Assembly (NCBI RefSeq): GCF_037996825.1
Contig: NZ_JBBNAC010000001.1
Span: 2,356,001-2,420,000, forward strand
Length of the DNA: 64,000 bases
Reading direction: 5' to 3'
Origin: Bdellovibrio sp. BCCA
GTDB taxonomy: Bacteria > Bdellovibrionota > Bdellovibrionia > Bdellovibrionales > Bdellovibrionaceae
This document shows positions 9,318 to 16,983 of this stretch, in pieces. Under the pieces are notes generated by a model. It saw only the letters and a program-made list of their open reading frames with translations. It did not search any database and had not been told where the DNA came from. A program made the position numbers and the translations under genes. Each line of letters starts with the position of its first letter. The first letter of the stretch is position 1.

Positions 9318-10037
9318 ATGAAAACGAAACATCTCAAAATCGGACTCGCTCTAGCAGCCGCAACGCTCACGTCAGCTCTTTATATGAACTTCGATTTCTT
9401 CCACTGGAACACAGTGAATGTGTCAGCGCTAGAAGTCGTTAATGAGGCTTCACGCGTAGAACACGCCAAGGAACTTCTTGGTCGTAGCTACAAAGGCAGT
9501 GATGCTCAAAAGCTTGAAGGCCGAAGAGCTTTAAATGAAATGATTCACACTAAAGTACAAAATTCTTTAGCTCCTCGCTGGAAAGCTCAGGCCCGCGCTA
9601 TTGCTCGCACTGTCATCACAGAAAGTGCCAAATATAAAATGGACCCTGTGTTTGTCTTAGCAGTAGTTAAAACAGAAAGTAAATTCAATCCATTGGCTTT
9701 AGGTCGCTTTGGCGAAATTGGTTTGATGCAAATTAAACCTGACACCGCAGAATGGATCGCAAAAAAATATGGCATTGCGTGGAATGGCAAAAAGACTTTG
9801 GAAAATCCATCTTCAAACATCCGCATCGGTCTTGCGTATATGAATTACCTGCGCACAGAATTCAACGGCAAAGCCGTGAAGTATGTCAGCGCATACAATA
9901 TGGGTCCCAAGAATGTGCGCCGCTTGCTTGCAAAGAATATGAAGCCTGCTGAATATAACACTCGTGTGATGAAAAACTATGGCGAACTTTACGCGAGAAT
10001 CTCAGATAGCAACAGTCTTATCGTAGCGTCTAATTAA
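9318..10037 (+). CDS. Lytic transglycosylase (SLT domain)
   Basis: The enzyme cleaves the MurNAc-GlcNAc bond to give 1,6-anhydro ends. Residues 1-22 are a signal or anchor helix; the SLT catalytic domain spans about 95-225. The catalytic Glu is E120 in VKTESKFNPLA, followed by GEIGLMQI and AYNMGP motifs typical of Slt/MltC-type enzymes. There are 239 residues, so it is a minimal enzyme with no extra binding domain. An AGGAGGT ribosome site precedes the ATG. It follows the wall-synthesis operon but has its own 264-base upstream region. Confidence 0.92.
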   Translation: MKTKHLKIGLALAAATLTSALYMNFDFFHWNTVNVSALEVVNEASRVEHAKELLGRSYKGSDAQKLEGRRALNEMIHTKVQNSLAPRWKAQARAIARTVITESAKYKMDPVFVLAVVKTESKFNPLALGRFGEIGLMQIKPDTAEWIAKKYGIAWNGKKTLENPSSNIRIGLAYMNYLRTEFNGKAVKYVSAYNMGPKNVRRLLAKNMKPAEYNTRVMKNYGELYARISDSNSLIVASN

Positions 10038-10077
10038 TTCGGACGAGATCAGAACAAATTTTCTTCTCGTTTTTACA

Positions 10078-10129
10078 AACAAAATCAAAAAAACTGTAAA
10101 AGCCACTTTACAGTTTTTTTGATTTTGTT
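10078..10129. terminator. Long A/T-rich terminator hairpin
   Basis: An approximately 22-bp near-perfect stem with a central CTGTAAA/TTTACAG core and a 6-base loop. Runs of A on the left arm and T on the right arm suit factor-independent termination on both strands. It ends the transglycosylase transcript. Confidence 0.85.
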
Positions 10130-10290
10130 CATTTCTTTTTGATCCGCACCAAAAGCAGACACGAATATTAAAGTTTTGTTTATGTTTGATTCCCTCTAAC
10201 AAAAAAACTTTGTTACGCCGACAAGTTATAGCGTTGCAAATCCATCATGATAAAGCTGCAAACATTCCAGAAAGATTAACGCTAACAGTT

Positions 10291-10312
10291 CGCCTGTTTT
10301 TGCAGGCGGGAG
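10291..10312 (+). promoter_or_regulatory. Leader hairpin next to the ribosome site of the GNAT operon
   Basis: CGCCTG (10291-10296) pairs with CAGGCG (10303-10308), and the right arm runs directly into GGGAG, the ribosome site for the ATG at 10317. The fold could partly occlude translation or simply protect the 5' end. The rest of the 280-base upstream region shows no recognisable motif. Confidence 0.4.
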
Positions 10313-10316
10313 AAAA

Positions 10317-11042
10317 ATGCCTATGAAGGACAATGGTTCGATTTCACCTTTACTGTACGATTTGGACTATACGATTATCACGGGTAAAGATCTTCACGAT
10401 CGACAACCCACGGAGCTGCACAACAAAGCTTACGCTTATTGGAAAGCCTTCTGGAGAAATGTCTTCAAAGAAAATGGCATGCAAGGAGACGTCCTCAGAA
10501 AAGAAGATTTTTTACGGGAAGATTTTATTACCATTCTTTCGCATAAAGATGAAATCGCGGGAATACATCTGTATTGCCAATTTGATTTAGAACTCGAAGC
10601 TTCGCGCGATCATATTTATTTCATGCACAACTATGGACCTCAATTTACGGAACAACTTAGAAAAAACGGCATTCGTCACGTCATGACCATTGAGTATCTT
10701 ACGGTGGATCCGGCCTGGCGAAAATCCAAAGTGGGTGTGAGCTTGGGCCACGTTTTTTGTGCTTTAGGTGCTCAAGTGGCCGCCTACTTGGACGTGGATG
10801 CCGCCGTCAGCGCGTGTCGAATGGACGTCGGAGCCAATGACATGCTCGCCAAATGCGGCGGAGTTTCCTACGGAAAAACAGATCTCTACAACACTCCCGT
10901 GGAATACATGGTTATTCCCCGAGAACTCAATTGCACTCATTTGGATCCCGCTGTTGCCAGTTTAGTCAATCTCTATTGGAATCGCCGGATTGATCTAACC
11001 ACGCGTTTACCAAAACGAAGCCATTTAAAAATCGCAGTTTAA
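10317..11042 (+). CDS. GNAT-fold acyltransferase-like protein
   Basis: The central part (about residues 95-165) reads as a GNAT fold: a beta strand (MTIEYLTVDPAWR) followed by the acyl-CoA pyrophosphate-binding region (KSKVGVSLGHVFC). The length (241) and long N-terminal segment resemble the FeeM/N-acyl-amino-acid-synthase branch more than small acetyltransferases, but this is an inference from layout. The gene starts a co-directional trio with a diiron haem-oxygenase-like protein 14 bases downstream and a methyltransferase after that. The second ATG at 10323 is an alternative start. The substrate is unknown. Confidence 0.65.
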   Translation: MPMKDNGSISPLLYDLDYTIITGKDLHDRQPTELHNKAYAYWKAFWRNVFKENGMQGDVLRKEDFLREDFITILSHKDEIAGIHLYCQFDLELEASRDHIYFMHNYGPQFTEQLRKNGIRHVMTIEYLTVDPAWRKSKVGVSLGHVFCALGAQVAAYLDVDAAVSACRMDVGANDMLAKCGGVSYGKTDLYNTPVEYMVIPRELNCTHLDPAVASLVNLYWNRRIDLTTRLPKRSHLKIAV

Positions 11043-11056
11043 TTATTGGAGAACAC

Positions 11057-11701
11057 ATGAAAAAACAACTGGCACAAAAGTTTGAAGAAAAAATTTTGCA
11101 GACCCAGGTTCTTTTCGACAACTTCCCTTGGGAACAAAAAGAGGCGTATGCAGAACTTCTCGCGCAAACATATTACTATGTTCGCCACACGATGACGTTC
11201 ATCGCAACGAGCGTTGCGCAGTTTAATTTAATAGACCGCCCTCTTCACCGCCAATTGATAAAGCATTTAGCGGAAGAAAACGGTCATGACATTATGCTGA
11301 TTAACGATTTGAAGGCGTTAGGAATGAAAGTAGAAGACTTTCCAGAAAGGCCACAGACGTCAGCACTTTATCAATCACAATATTATTATTTCGATCATGA
11401 AAATCCGTATGCCCATTTTGGATACGCTTACTACTTGGAAGGCGTTTCAGCGCACAGTCTTCAGGCTATTGCGGATACAACGACAAGAATTTACGGTGAA
11501 AGGGCTTCCACCTTTTATCGCTTGCACGGTGAAGAAGATGTCGGCCACTTCGCCAAGGGTTTAAAACTTCTTGAGGGTCTGCCTCCGGAAGCTTTGGAGA
11601 GTATCGAGAAAAATCTCAATGAAACAAGTTTTTTCTACATGGGCATGGTTGAAGCGATCAGCCAAAAATGGGCGAAACAAAAAGGACAAAAAGCAGCTTA
11701 A
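11057..11701 (+). CDS. Iron-containing redox enzyme, haem-oxygenase-like diiron (HDO) family
   Basis: An all-helical 214-residue protein carrying the metal-ligand pattern of the HDO superfamily (relatives: CADD, UndA, SznF, BesC): E73/E74 and H77 in EENGHD, E128 in YYLEG, and H157-x3-D161-x2-H164 in HGEEDVGHF. Such enzymes use a diiron or iron-manganese centre and O2 for N-oxidation, C-C cleavage or decarboxylation, usually in small-molecule biosynthesis. All ligands appear present, so it is likely active. Its neighbours, an acyltransferase and a methyltransferase, support a dedicated metabolite pathway, but the product cannot be named. Confidence 0.82.
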   Translation: MKKQLAQKFEEKILQTQVLFDNFPWEQKEAYAELLAQTYYYVRHTMTFIATSVAQFNLIDRPLHRQLIKHLAEENGHDIMLINDLKALGMKVEDFPERPQTSALYQSQYYYFDHENPYAHFGYAYYLEGVSAHSLQAIADTTTRIYGERASTFYRLHGEEDVGHFAKGLKLLEGLPPEALESIEKNLNETSFFYMGMVEAISQKWAKQKGQKAA

Positions 11702-11710
11702 GAGGTTTTT

Positions 11711-12613
11711 ATGACTACAAACAGACAAGATCTTTTTCTTCAGTTAGTAAAAGATAATATGGAGTCGCCACAGATTTTACAGCGCACGCCAGAGCCTTCC
11801 GGCGTGACGGACGGTGAACAAAACGTGAATCAGTACAATCGCGTACTGAACACGAACATGACTTCAAATTACGCCATAGCCATGGATTTAATGTATCGCT
11901 GTCGTTCTGAAAACTCGAACCATAGCGCTTTGGATTTATGTTCAGGCCCGGGTCTGCTTACGATGGGACTTTCAAATTATCTAGGCTACAAACACGTGCT
12001 CGGAGTCGATCTGTCTCAACCGATGACGTCCATCGCCCAACAAAATGCGAAGCTCGCCGGACTTGAGGGAAAAGTGCGATTTAAAACCGGCGACGTTATT
12101 AATCTCCATGAGTCGGATCATTCGTTTGATCTGGTCAGCTTTACAAACGCCGCCCATCACCTGCCGGATCTAGCGAGCGTGCGTAGAGTCCTCACCGCCA
12201 GCGAGAAGGCTGCGAAACCTGACGGAATCATTGTTCTTACAGATATAGGTCGCCTTAAAACAGCCGAAATCACCGACCGATTTGTGGCTCTTGCCGGAGA
12301 AGAATTCATCAAACTCAACATGCCAGATATGTATGAGGACTTCAGAAACTCAATGTATGCAGGCTGGACTGCGGAGGAACTTGCCACTTGCGTTCCCAAA
12401 AATACGAAGAGAGTTTGGGTGCAGATGGTACCCACAGGGCTGACTTCGCATTTGGCTTTATTAGGTCTGCCCGCCGGAAGAGAAAAGATTTTTTTACGTG
12501 AGAGCTATGATTGGCAGGCGTCAGGTTTACTTAGAAGTGACGAGGCTAAATCGGACTGGCAGGTGTTACGGCACATTGTGAACACAGCCAACTTTAAAAA
12601 GTTGGCTGCGTAA
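11711..12613 (+). CDS. Class I SAM-dependent methyltransferase
   Basis: The Rossmann SAM-binding motif I is ALDLCSGPG near residue 75, followed by an acidic strand end (VLGVDLS) and motif IV-like VSFTNAAHHLPD. The 300-residue size leaves room for a substrate-binding cap. It begins 9 bases after the diiron gene and is the last gene of the trio. The methyl acceptor (O, N or C) cannot be told from sequence. The final codons are part of a perfect 11-bp palindrome that likely ends the transcript. Confidence 0.85.
   Translation: MTTNRQDLFLQLVKDNMESPQILQRTPEPSGVTDGEQNVNQYNRVLNTNMTSNYAIAMDLMYRCRSENSNHSALDLCSGPGLLTMGLSNYLGYKHVLGVDLSQPMTSIAQQNAKLAGLEGKVRFKTGDVINLHESDHSFDLVSFTNAAHHLPDLASVRRVLTASEKAAKPDGIIVLTDIGRLKTAEITDRFVALAGEEFIKLNMPDMYEDFRNSMYAGWTAEELATCVPKNTKRVWVQMVPTGLTSHLALLGLPAGREKIFLRESYDWQASGLLRSDEAKSDWQVLRHIVNTANFKKLAA
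12585..12608. terminator. Perfect palindrome over the methyltransferase 3' end
   Basis: CAGCCAACTTT and its exact complement are separated by two bases and lie inside the last coding codons; the stop follows. Eleven base pairs without mismatch suggest a terminator embedded in the reading frame, although no long T-run follows. It separates this operon from the convergent gene at 12620. Confidence 0.6.
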
Positions 12614-12619
12614 TAAGAA

Positions 12620-13288
12620 TTAATTCCAAAGACCTTTTACAGTCTCGATAAGTACGATGGCTTCAGTTTGTCTGTTCTTTTTCAGAGGACTGATTAACTG
12701 GATTTCCATGTAGCACTCTCTTTTCTCGCTTGAATTGATTTCTTTCAAGAAGTGAGGGCCCAAACCAGGAACGTGACTTTCAGTGATTTCACCATTGAAA
12801 ACTTTGCTGCAAACTTCGAAAGTTTTCATTGTTTCTTGAGGGTCACGTTCATAAAGATGCCACCACTCTAAAGAATAAAGTTCTTCAAGAGTATAAGTGC
12901 AGCATTCAAAGAATCTGAAATTGCGATAAAGCTGTTTATTATCCGCAGAATAAACTTCAACCAAGTTTTCGTCAGTTAAGTAATTAAAAACATCCGAACG
13001 TGGAACCAATCCCAACTTACGGAATGCTTTCCAAACGAATGTAGAGTTGTCTCTGAGCTTGTAACCCTCAGCAACTTGTTCTTCGCAAAGCTCTTTGAAG
13101 AAAGTCAAACTTTGCACGACTTCTTGTTTTTTCTCGACAGAGAGTTTTTCAAAATAAGGAAGTCCTGGAACGTAAGGCTTACGATGAACGCCTTCCGTCG
13201 CAAATAGCATGCAAACTTTTTGAGCTAGCGACTTGAATGACTCATTGAGTTTAAGGGAGGTTTCATCTTGGGTTTTTAGTATTTCCAC
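12620..13288 (-). CDS. PAS-like paralogue A (function unknown)
   Basis: A 222-residue soluble protein in two parts. Residues 15-100 are helical, with AQKVCM, GVHRKPYV and FFKELCEEQ. Residues 105-220 read like a PAS fold: NLVEVYSADNKQLYRNFRFF, then YTLEELYSLEWW where PAS domains have Y-s-x-E-E-L, then alternating strands and a final AIVLIET strand. It is about 60% identical by eye to the adjacent gene at 13441-14118 and more distantly to that at 43066-43719. There is no HTH, kinase or transmembrane part, so it could be a single-domain sensor or adaptor. The PAS assignment is an inference. Confidence 0.65.
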   Translation of the reverse strand: MEILKTQDETSLKLNESFKSLAQKVCMLFATEGVHRKPYVPGLPYFEKLSVEKKQEVVQSLTFFKELCEEQVAEGYKLRDNSTFVWKAFRKLGLVPRSDVFNYLTDENLVEVYSADNKQLYRNFRFFECCTYTLEELYSLEWWHLYERDPQETMKTFEVCSKVFNGEITESHVPGLGPHFLKEINSSEKRECYMEIQLISPLKKNRQTEAIVLIETVKGLWN

Positions 13289-13440
13289 AAATTTCCTCGA
13301 ATTTAAATAAAAACTTGTTGATTAAAACAAGAGATTCAACAATATTCTGATTTTTTTATTTTGTCCATCTTGTGAATGTCACTTAGAAGAATTTCGCCGT
13401 CATTCTTCTTATTATTACCCAAATGCAATCTTCAGGCGAA

Positions 13441-14118
13441 CTAGACTTTTCGATTTTCCACCAGCGTTGCAGATTCGATGACCAGAATCGCATCGACGCG
13501 CTTGTCCCGCTTTAAAGGACTCATGAGTTTTATCTGCTGCATAAAAACTCTTTTCTCTTCACTGCGAATTTCTTTTAAAAGGTGGGGTTCAACTTGCGGG
13601 ACATAACTCTCTGTAATGTCACCTGAGATGACTTTCGAGGCCGCATTAAAAATTTTCGAAGTCATCGCCGGATCTCTTTCGTAGAGATTCCACCACTCCA
13701 AAGAGTAGAGTTCTTCGAGTGTGTATGAACAGCATTCAAAGAATTTGAAGTTACAATAAAGCTGCTTATTGTCCTTTGAGTAAATCTCCACAAGATCTTC
13801 ATCCGACATAAAATTAAAAACATCGGCGCGCGGGACATATCCTAGTTTGCGAAAAGCTCTCCACACGAACGTAAAGTTGTCTTTTAACTTATACCCCTCG
13901 GCGGTTTGTTCTTCACAAAGCTCTTTAAAAAAGACCAAGGTTTTCACGATCTCTTGTTTCTTTTCTAAAGAGAGGGACTGGAAATAAGGAAGATCTTCCA
14001 CATAGGGTCTGCGATGCACGCCTTCGGCGGCTAACATCATACAAACTTTTTGCGCTACGACCTTGAACTCTTCAAGGAGCCGCAGAGATATATTTTCTTG
14101 AAAATTGACTTTAGCCAT
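13441..14118 (-). CDS. PAS-like paralogue B (function unknown)
   Basis: The tandem partner of paralogue A, with 225 residues and nearly the same landmarks in order: AQKVCM, GVHRRPYV, FFKELCEEQ, AEGYKL, FVWRAFRKLG, FECCSYTLEEL, LYERDP and MSPLKRD. The conserved ECC cysteines and Trp-rich LEWW segment mark the probable ligand pocket or interface. A 150-base A/T-rich gap separates it from A, so each gene could have its own promoter. A terminator for trxA lies just upstream of its start, again pointing to independent transcription. Likely a tandem duplication. Confidence 0.65.
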   Translation of the reverse strand: MAKVNFQENISLRLLEEFKVVAQKVCMMLAAEGVHRRPYVEDLPYFQSLSLEKKQEIVKTLVFFKELCEEQTAEGYKLKDNFTFVWRAFRKLGYVPRADVFNFMSDEDLVEIYSKDNKQLYCNFKFFECCSYTLEELYSLEWWNLYERDPAMTSKIFNAASKVISGDITESYVPQVEPHLLKEIRSEEKRVFMQQIKLMSPLKRDKRVDAILVIESATLVENRKV

Positions 14119-14131
14119 AGAAAGAAAAAAG

Positions 14132-14163
14132 ACAAAAAAAAAGCCCCGCTCGAAGCGGGGCTT
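14132..14163 (-). terminator. Terminator of trxA
   Basis: A GC-rich stem (AAGCCCCGCT with AGCGGGGCTT around a short CGA loop) is followed on the minus strand by a run of nine T residues: a classical factor-independent terminator 10 bases after the thioredoxin stop. Confidence 0.92.
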
Positions 14164-14172
14164 CGTGAACGC

Positions 14173-14499
14173 TTACACGTTCTTATTTAAAAAATCCAAG
14201 ATCGCATCTTTAGGATGGTTTCCTACAAGCTGACCGATTTCGCTGCCGCCTTTGAAAAGCAACATCGCAGGAATACCGCGGATGCCGTATTTACCTGGAG
14301 TTCCAGGATTCTCGTCCACGTTCACCTTCACGATTTTTACTTTTTGACCAAGCTCTTGAGCTACTTCTTCCAACTTTGGAGCCAAAGCACGGCAAGGTCC
14401 GCACCATTCTGCCCAAAAATCTACGAGGACTGGTGTCGAAGAATTCAAAACTTCTGTTTCAAAAGAACTATCTGTGACTGGTGTTGTAAATGTGCCCAT
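14173..14499 (-). CDS. trxA: Thioredoxin
   Basis: A cytoplasmic disulfide reductase of 108 residues, the usual length for thioredoxin 1. The active site W32-C33-G34-P35-C36 is intact, with the buried Asp of VLVDFWA and the cis-Pro loop RGIPAMLLF. There is no signal peptide. It appears monocistronic, with its own terminator, and the upstream gene on this strand starts 86 bases away. Confidence 0.96.
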   Translation of the reverse strand: MGTFTTPVTDSSFETEVLNSSTPVLVDFWAEWCGPCRALAPKLEEVAQELGQKVKIVKVNVDENPGTPGKYGIRGIPAMLLFKGGSEIGQLVGNHPKDAILDFLNKNV

Positions 14500-14584
14500 G
14501 AATGGCCTCCGTCTAAATCAAGTACCGATTTCTTATATTAATTTGAACATCAAAAGGTCTACCGTCAAGATGCACAAGGATCAA

Positions 14585-15649
14585 TTATTTTTTAAACATA
14601 GCCTTCGTGAATTGGCGTCGTAACTCGTCGAGTTCGTTGAGGTTTTGCGGGTCCCAATCCGCTTCCAGCTCACGTTGGCGACGACGCGCCTCAACTCGAG
14701 TCAGCGTGCTTTTCGGAGAGACCTTCACATCTGCAACAATTTCGCTGTATTTTGCAATACGCTCTTTAAGGTCCTTTTCTGATTTTTGCAGGTCTTTTTG
14801 GGCCTTAACTTGAAGTTCCTGCTCCTCCACATCGGCTTCGATTCTCTCCACTTCCGGAGCGCCTCCGCCTAAAAGTTCGCGCTCTAAGGACTTTAAATCA
14901 ACATCCGGAAATGCGGTCTCTTCATCCGGAGTGGCAGCACGCTCTTCGGAAGCCGCTGACATTCGATCGCCAAATCGAAAAGAGACTTTTCTCTCTTGTT
15001 CTTCTGTATTTAGCATGAACTCTTGAGGGTTTTCATGAACTCTCTCAACATCCAACGAAGCCTGCTCAGACCCTTCTGAAGACTCCCCTTCAACCGTTCC
15101 TTTAACATAAATGGCTTCTTCTTCTGTCGAATACTTTCCGCCAGCAACCGAGGATCCGGTCTTTTGAGGACTCTCGACATGCATTGATTTGTTTAAGCGC
15201 TCCAACAATACGGCTTCATCGTGTCCTAAGATTTTTCCGATCACTTGAACTAAACGTAAAGGCGGAACCGGGGCTTCCAAAATCATATCAACGCGAATGC
15301 GAATAAGATCCTGAGGATTGGGTTTGAAGTTTGCCGGGAAAATAAGCACTGACTTTCCCTGCCAGCGGGTCATTTCTTTCAAACGTTTTCCAACGCCCAG
15401 GGAGTTTACTTTTCCTCCGCGGCCGGCACCTACAACAAGATCCGGATTGAATGCCAACATCTGCTCCGCGATTGCGTATTCGCTGGAAAGACCGATGACA
15501 TCAAAGCCCACTTTTTTCAGTGTGGCTTCCACCTCCATCAGGTCGGCATAATCTTCGTAAACCAAAAGAATCTTGTTCATGTCATCATTGTCAGATAAGG
15601 ATGCTTTACCGTCAATAAGCTTGGTTCTGGACAATGGGCGCGATGACAC
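14585..15649 (-). CDS. Pseudo-receiver protein with charged C-terminal coiled region
   Basis: Residues 26-145 follow a CheY-like pattern: KILLVYEDYADL (strand 1 with the acidic pair reduced to E32-D33), FNPDLVVGAGRGG where strand 3 should carry the phospho-accepting Asp but has Gly/Ala, and SVLIFPA for strand 4. The receiver is therefore probably not phosphorylated. Residues 160-290 are acidic and disordered in character, and 265-354 form a Lys/Glu-rich likely coiled coil. The GTG start at 15649 has GAGGG 7 bases upstream; an ATG at 15580 that begins right at the domain is the alternative. The output function is unknown. Confidence 0.65.
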   Translation of the reverse strand: MSSRPLSRTKLIDGKASLSDNDDMNKILLVYEDYADLMEVEATLKKVGFDVIGLSSEYAIAEQMLAFNPDLVVGAGRGGKVNSLGVGKRLKEMTRWQGKSVLIFPANFKPNPQDLIRIRVDMILEAPVPPLRLVQVIGKILGHDEAVLLERLNKSMHVESPQKTGSSVAGGKYSTEEEAIYVKGTVEGESSEGSEQASLDVERVHENPQEFMLNTEEQERKVSFRFGDRMSAASEERAATPDEETAFPDVDLKSLERELLGGGAPEVERIEADVEEQELQVKAQKDLQKSEKDLKERIAKYSEIVADVKVSPKSTLTRVEARRRQRELEADWDPQNLNELDELRRQFTKAMFKK

Positions 15650-15698
15650 GAATGAGCCCTCAGACTAGAATAGACAGCATTCACAAGGAGACTCCTTT

Positions 15699-16802
15699 TT
15701 GAGTATCTTTTACGGAAAAAAAGCCGCGCAGTACATTTTCTTTGAGATGCTTCCGAGCTTCATTTTGGGACTCTTGGTCTTTATTTCAATCATCCTCATG
15801 TTTCAGGTCTTGCGCCTGACAGAGTTCGCCCTGGTTCACGGTGTGACTCTTAAAACTATCGCCGAAATCATCGGCTATGTCGTGATATCACTTCTTCCTG
15901 TTCTTTTTCCTATGGCTTTGCTTTTTTCGGTACTTTTGACTTACGGTCGCCTTAGCCAAGATTCTGAGATCGTGGCGATGAAGGCCTCAGGTCTGCCTAT
16001 GGGAACCTTACTGATGCCCGCTTTGATTTTAGCCACGTTTGTCGGAATTATTTCAGCGCAAATGTCGTTCAATATCGCGCCTTGGGGAAACCGACAGTTT
16101 GAGGTTCTTTATTCTCGTCTGGCGAACACAAAAGCGGGTGCCGTGATCAAAGAAGGAACTTTCTCTGAAGGTTTTTTTGACATGGTCGTTTACGCCAATG
16201 AGGTGAACTCTGACAAAGGACTTCTAAAGAAGGTCTTTATTTACGATGAAAAATCAGGCGACGTGCCCTTAACGATTATCGCCAAAGATGGCGATATCAT
16301 CCCCGATCCAGAACGTCCCGGCCATGAAGTTTTGTTACGCCTTAAAAATGGTGAAATTCACCGCCAGGCGAAAACACATACGAAGATCAGCTTTGATACT
16401 TATGACGTGCATTTTTCTGAACCTGTTAATACCGATGAGAAAGCAAAGTCTCCACAGTCTTTAACTTTGGAAGAAGTTCGCCATCGCCTTAAAGAAGATC
16501 TGAAAGACAAAGATCTTGAGCGCACTCTGCGCACCGAATACCACAAGCGCTGGGCAATCACTGCACTCTGCATTGTCTTTGCGATGATTGGTGTGGGCTT
16601 AGGAACAACGACCAACCGTCGCGCGGCTAAGGCTGGTGGTATGATTCTTTGTATCGGTCTGATTATTTTTTATTGGATCCTGTACGTGGCTGCCGAAGGT
16701 GCTGCACGCAGTGGTTCGCTACCAGTAGCGATTGCAATCTGGACACCTAATTTGATTTTTGCAATTTTGGGTGCTGAGGCTTTAAGAAGAAATTGGAACT
16801 AG
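15699..16802 (+). CDS. LptF/LptG-family LPS export permease
   Basis: A YjgP/YjgQ family protein of 367 residues: three transmembrane helices at the N-terminus, a periplasmic beta-jellyroll of about 150 residues (starting around QFEVLYSRLANTKAG) and three C-terminal helices. With LptB it extracts lipopolysaccharide from the inner membrane and passes it to LptC. Only one family member is present here, so whether it is LptF or LptG is not settled; GTFSEGFFDMVVYA resembles LptF. The start is TTG with AAGGAG 8 bases upstream. Confidence 0.9.
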   Translation: MSIFYGKKAAQYIFFEMLPSFILGLLVFISIILMFQVLRLTEFALVHGVTLKTIAEIIGYVVISLLPVLFPMALLFSVLLTYGRLSQDSEIVAMKASGLPMGTLLMPALILATFVGIISAQMSFNIAPWGNRQFEVLYSRLANTKAGAVIKEGTFSEGFFDMVVYANEVNSDKGLLKKVFIYDEKSGDVPLTIIAKDGDIIPDPERPGHEVLLRLKNGEIHRQAKTHTKISFDTYDVHFSEPVNTDEKAKSPQSLTLEEVRHRLKEDLKDKDLERTLRTEYHKRWAITALCIVFAMIGVGLGTTTNRRAAKAGGMILCIGLIIFYWILYVAAEGAARSGSLPVAIAIWTPNLIFAILGAEALRRNWN

Positions 16803-16817
16803 GCTGTAGAGGCGGCG

Positions 16818-16941
16818 GTCTAAAAATTAGAGCGATGCAGTAGCATCCATACTACCACGGTCATCCTTGACCACATCGCCCCTCCCTTAACTCAAATGGT
16901 AGGGGCAATCCCGGTGGCTTGCAAAAGAATTTTTTAGATCA
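16818..16941 (-). other. Structured intergenic element with GGA-loop hairpins (candidate RNA)
   Basis: Between the convergent lptF and dprA genes, read on the minus strand, GCGATG/CATCGC (16874-16879 with 16832-16837) encloses two small hairpins. One (16859-16872) has a GGTCA stem and an AGGA loop; the other (16840-16855) has a 5-bp stem with one G-T pair and an ATGGAT loop. A third stem, GCCCCT/AGGGGC, uses 16878-16906. An imperfect A/T-rich inverted repeat (16818-16828 and 16929-16941) bounds the whole. GGA in small apical loops is what CsrA/RsmA-binding RNAs show, but no promoter was identified and it may be only the dprA 3' region. Confidence 0.4.
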
Positions 16942-16983
16942 TTTCATTTTTTTCTTAAGAATTTTAGTCACTTAACAAAGCCA

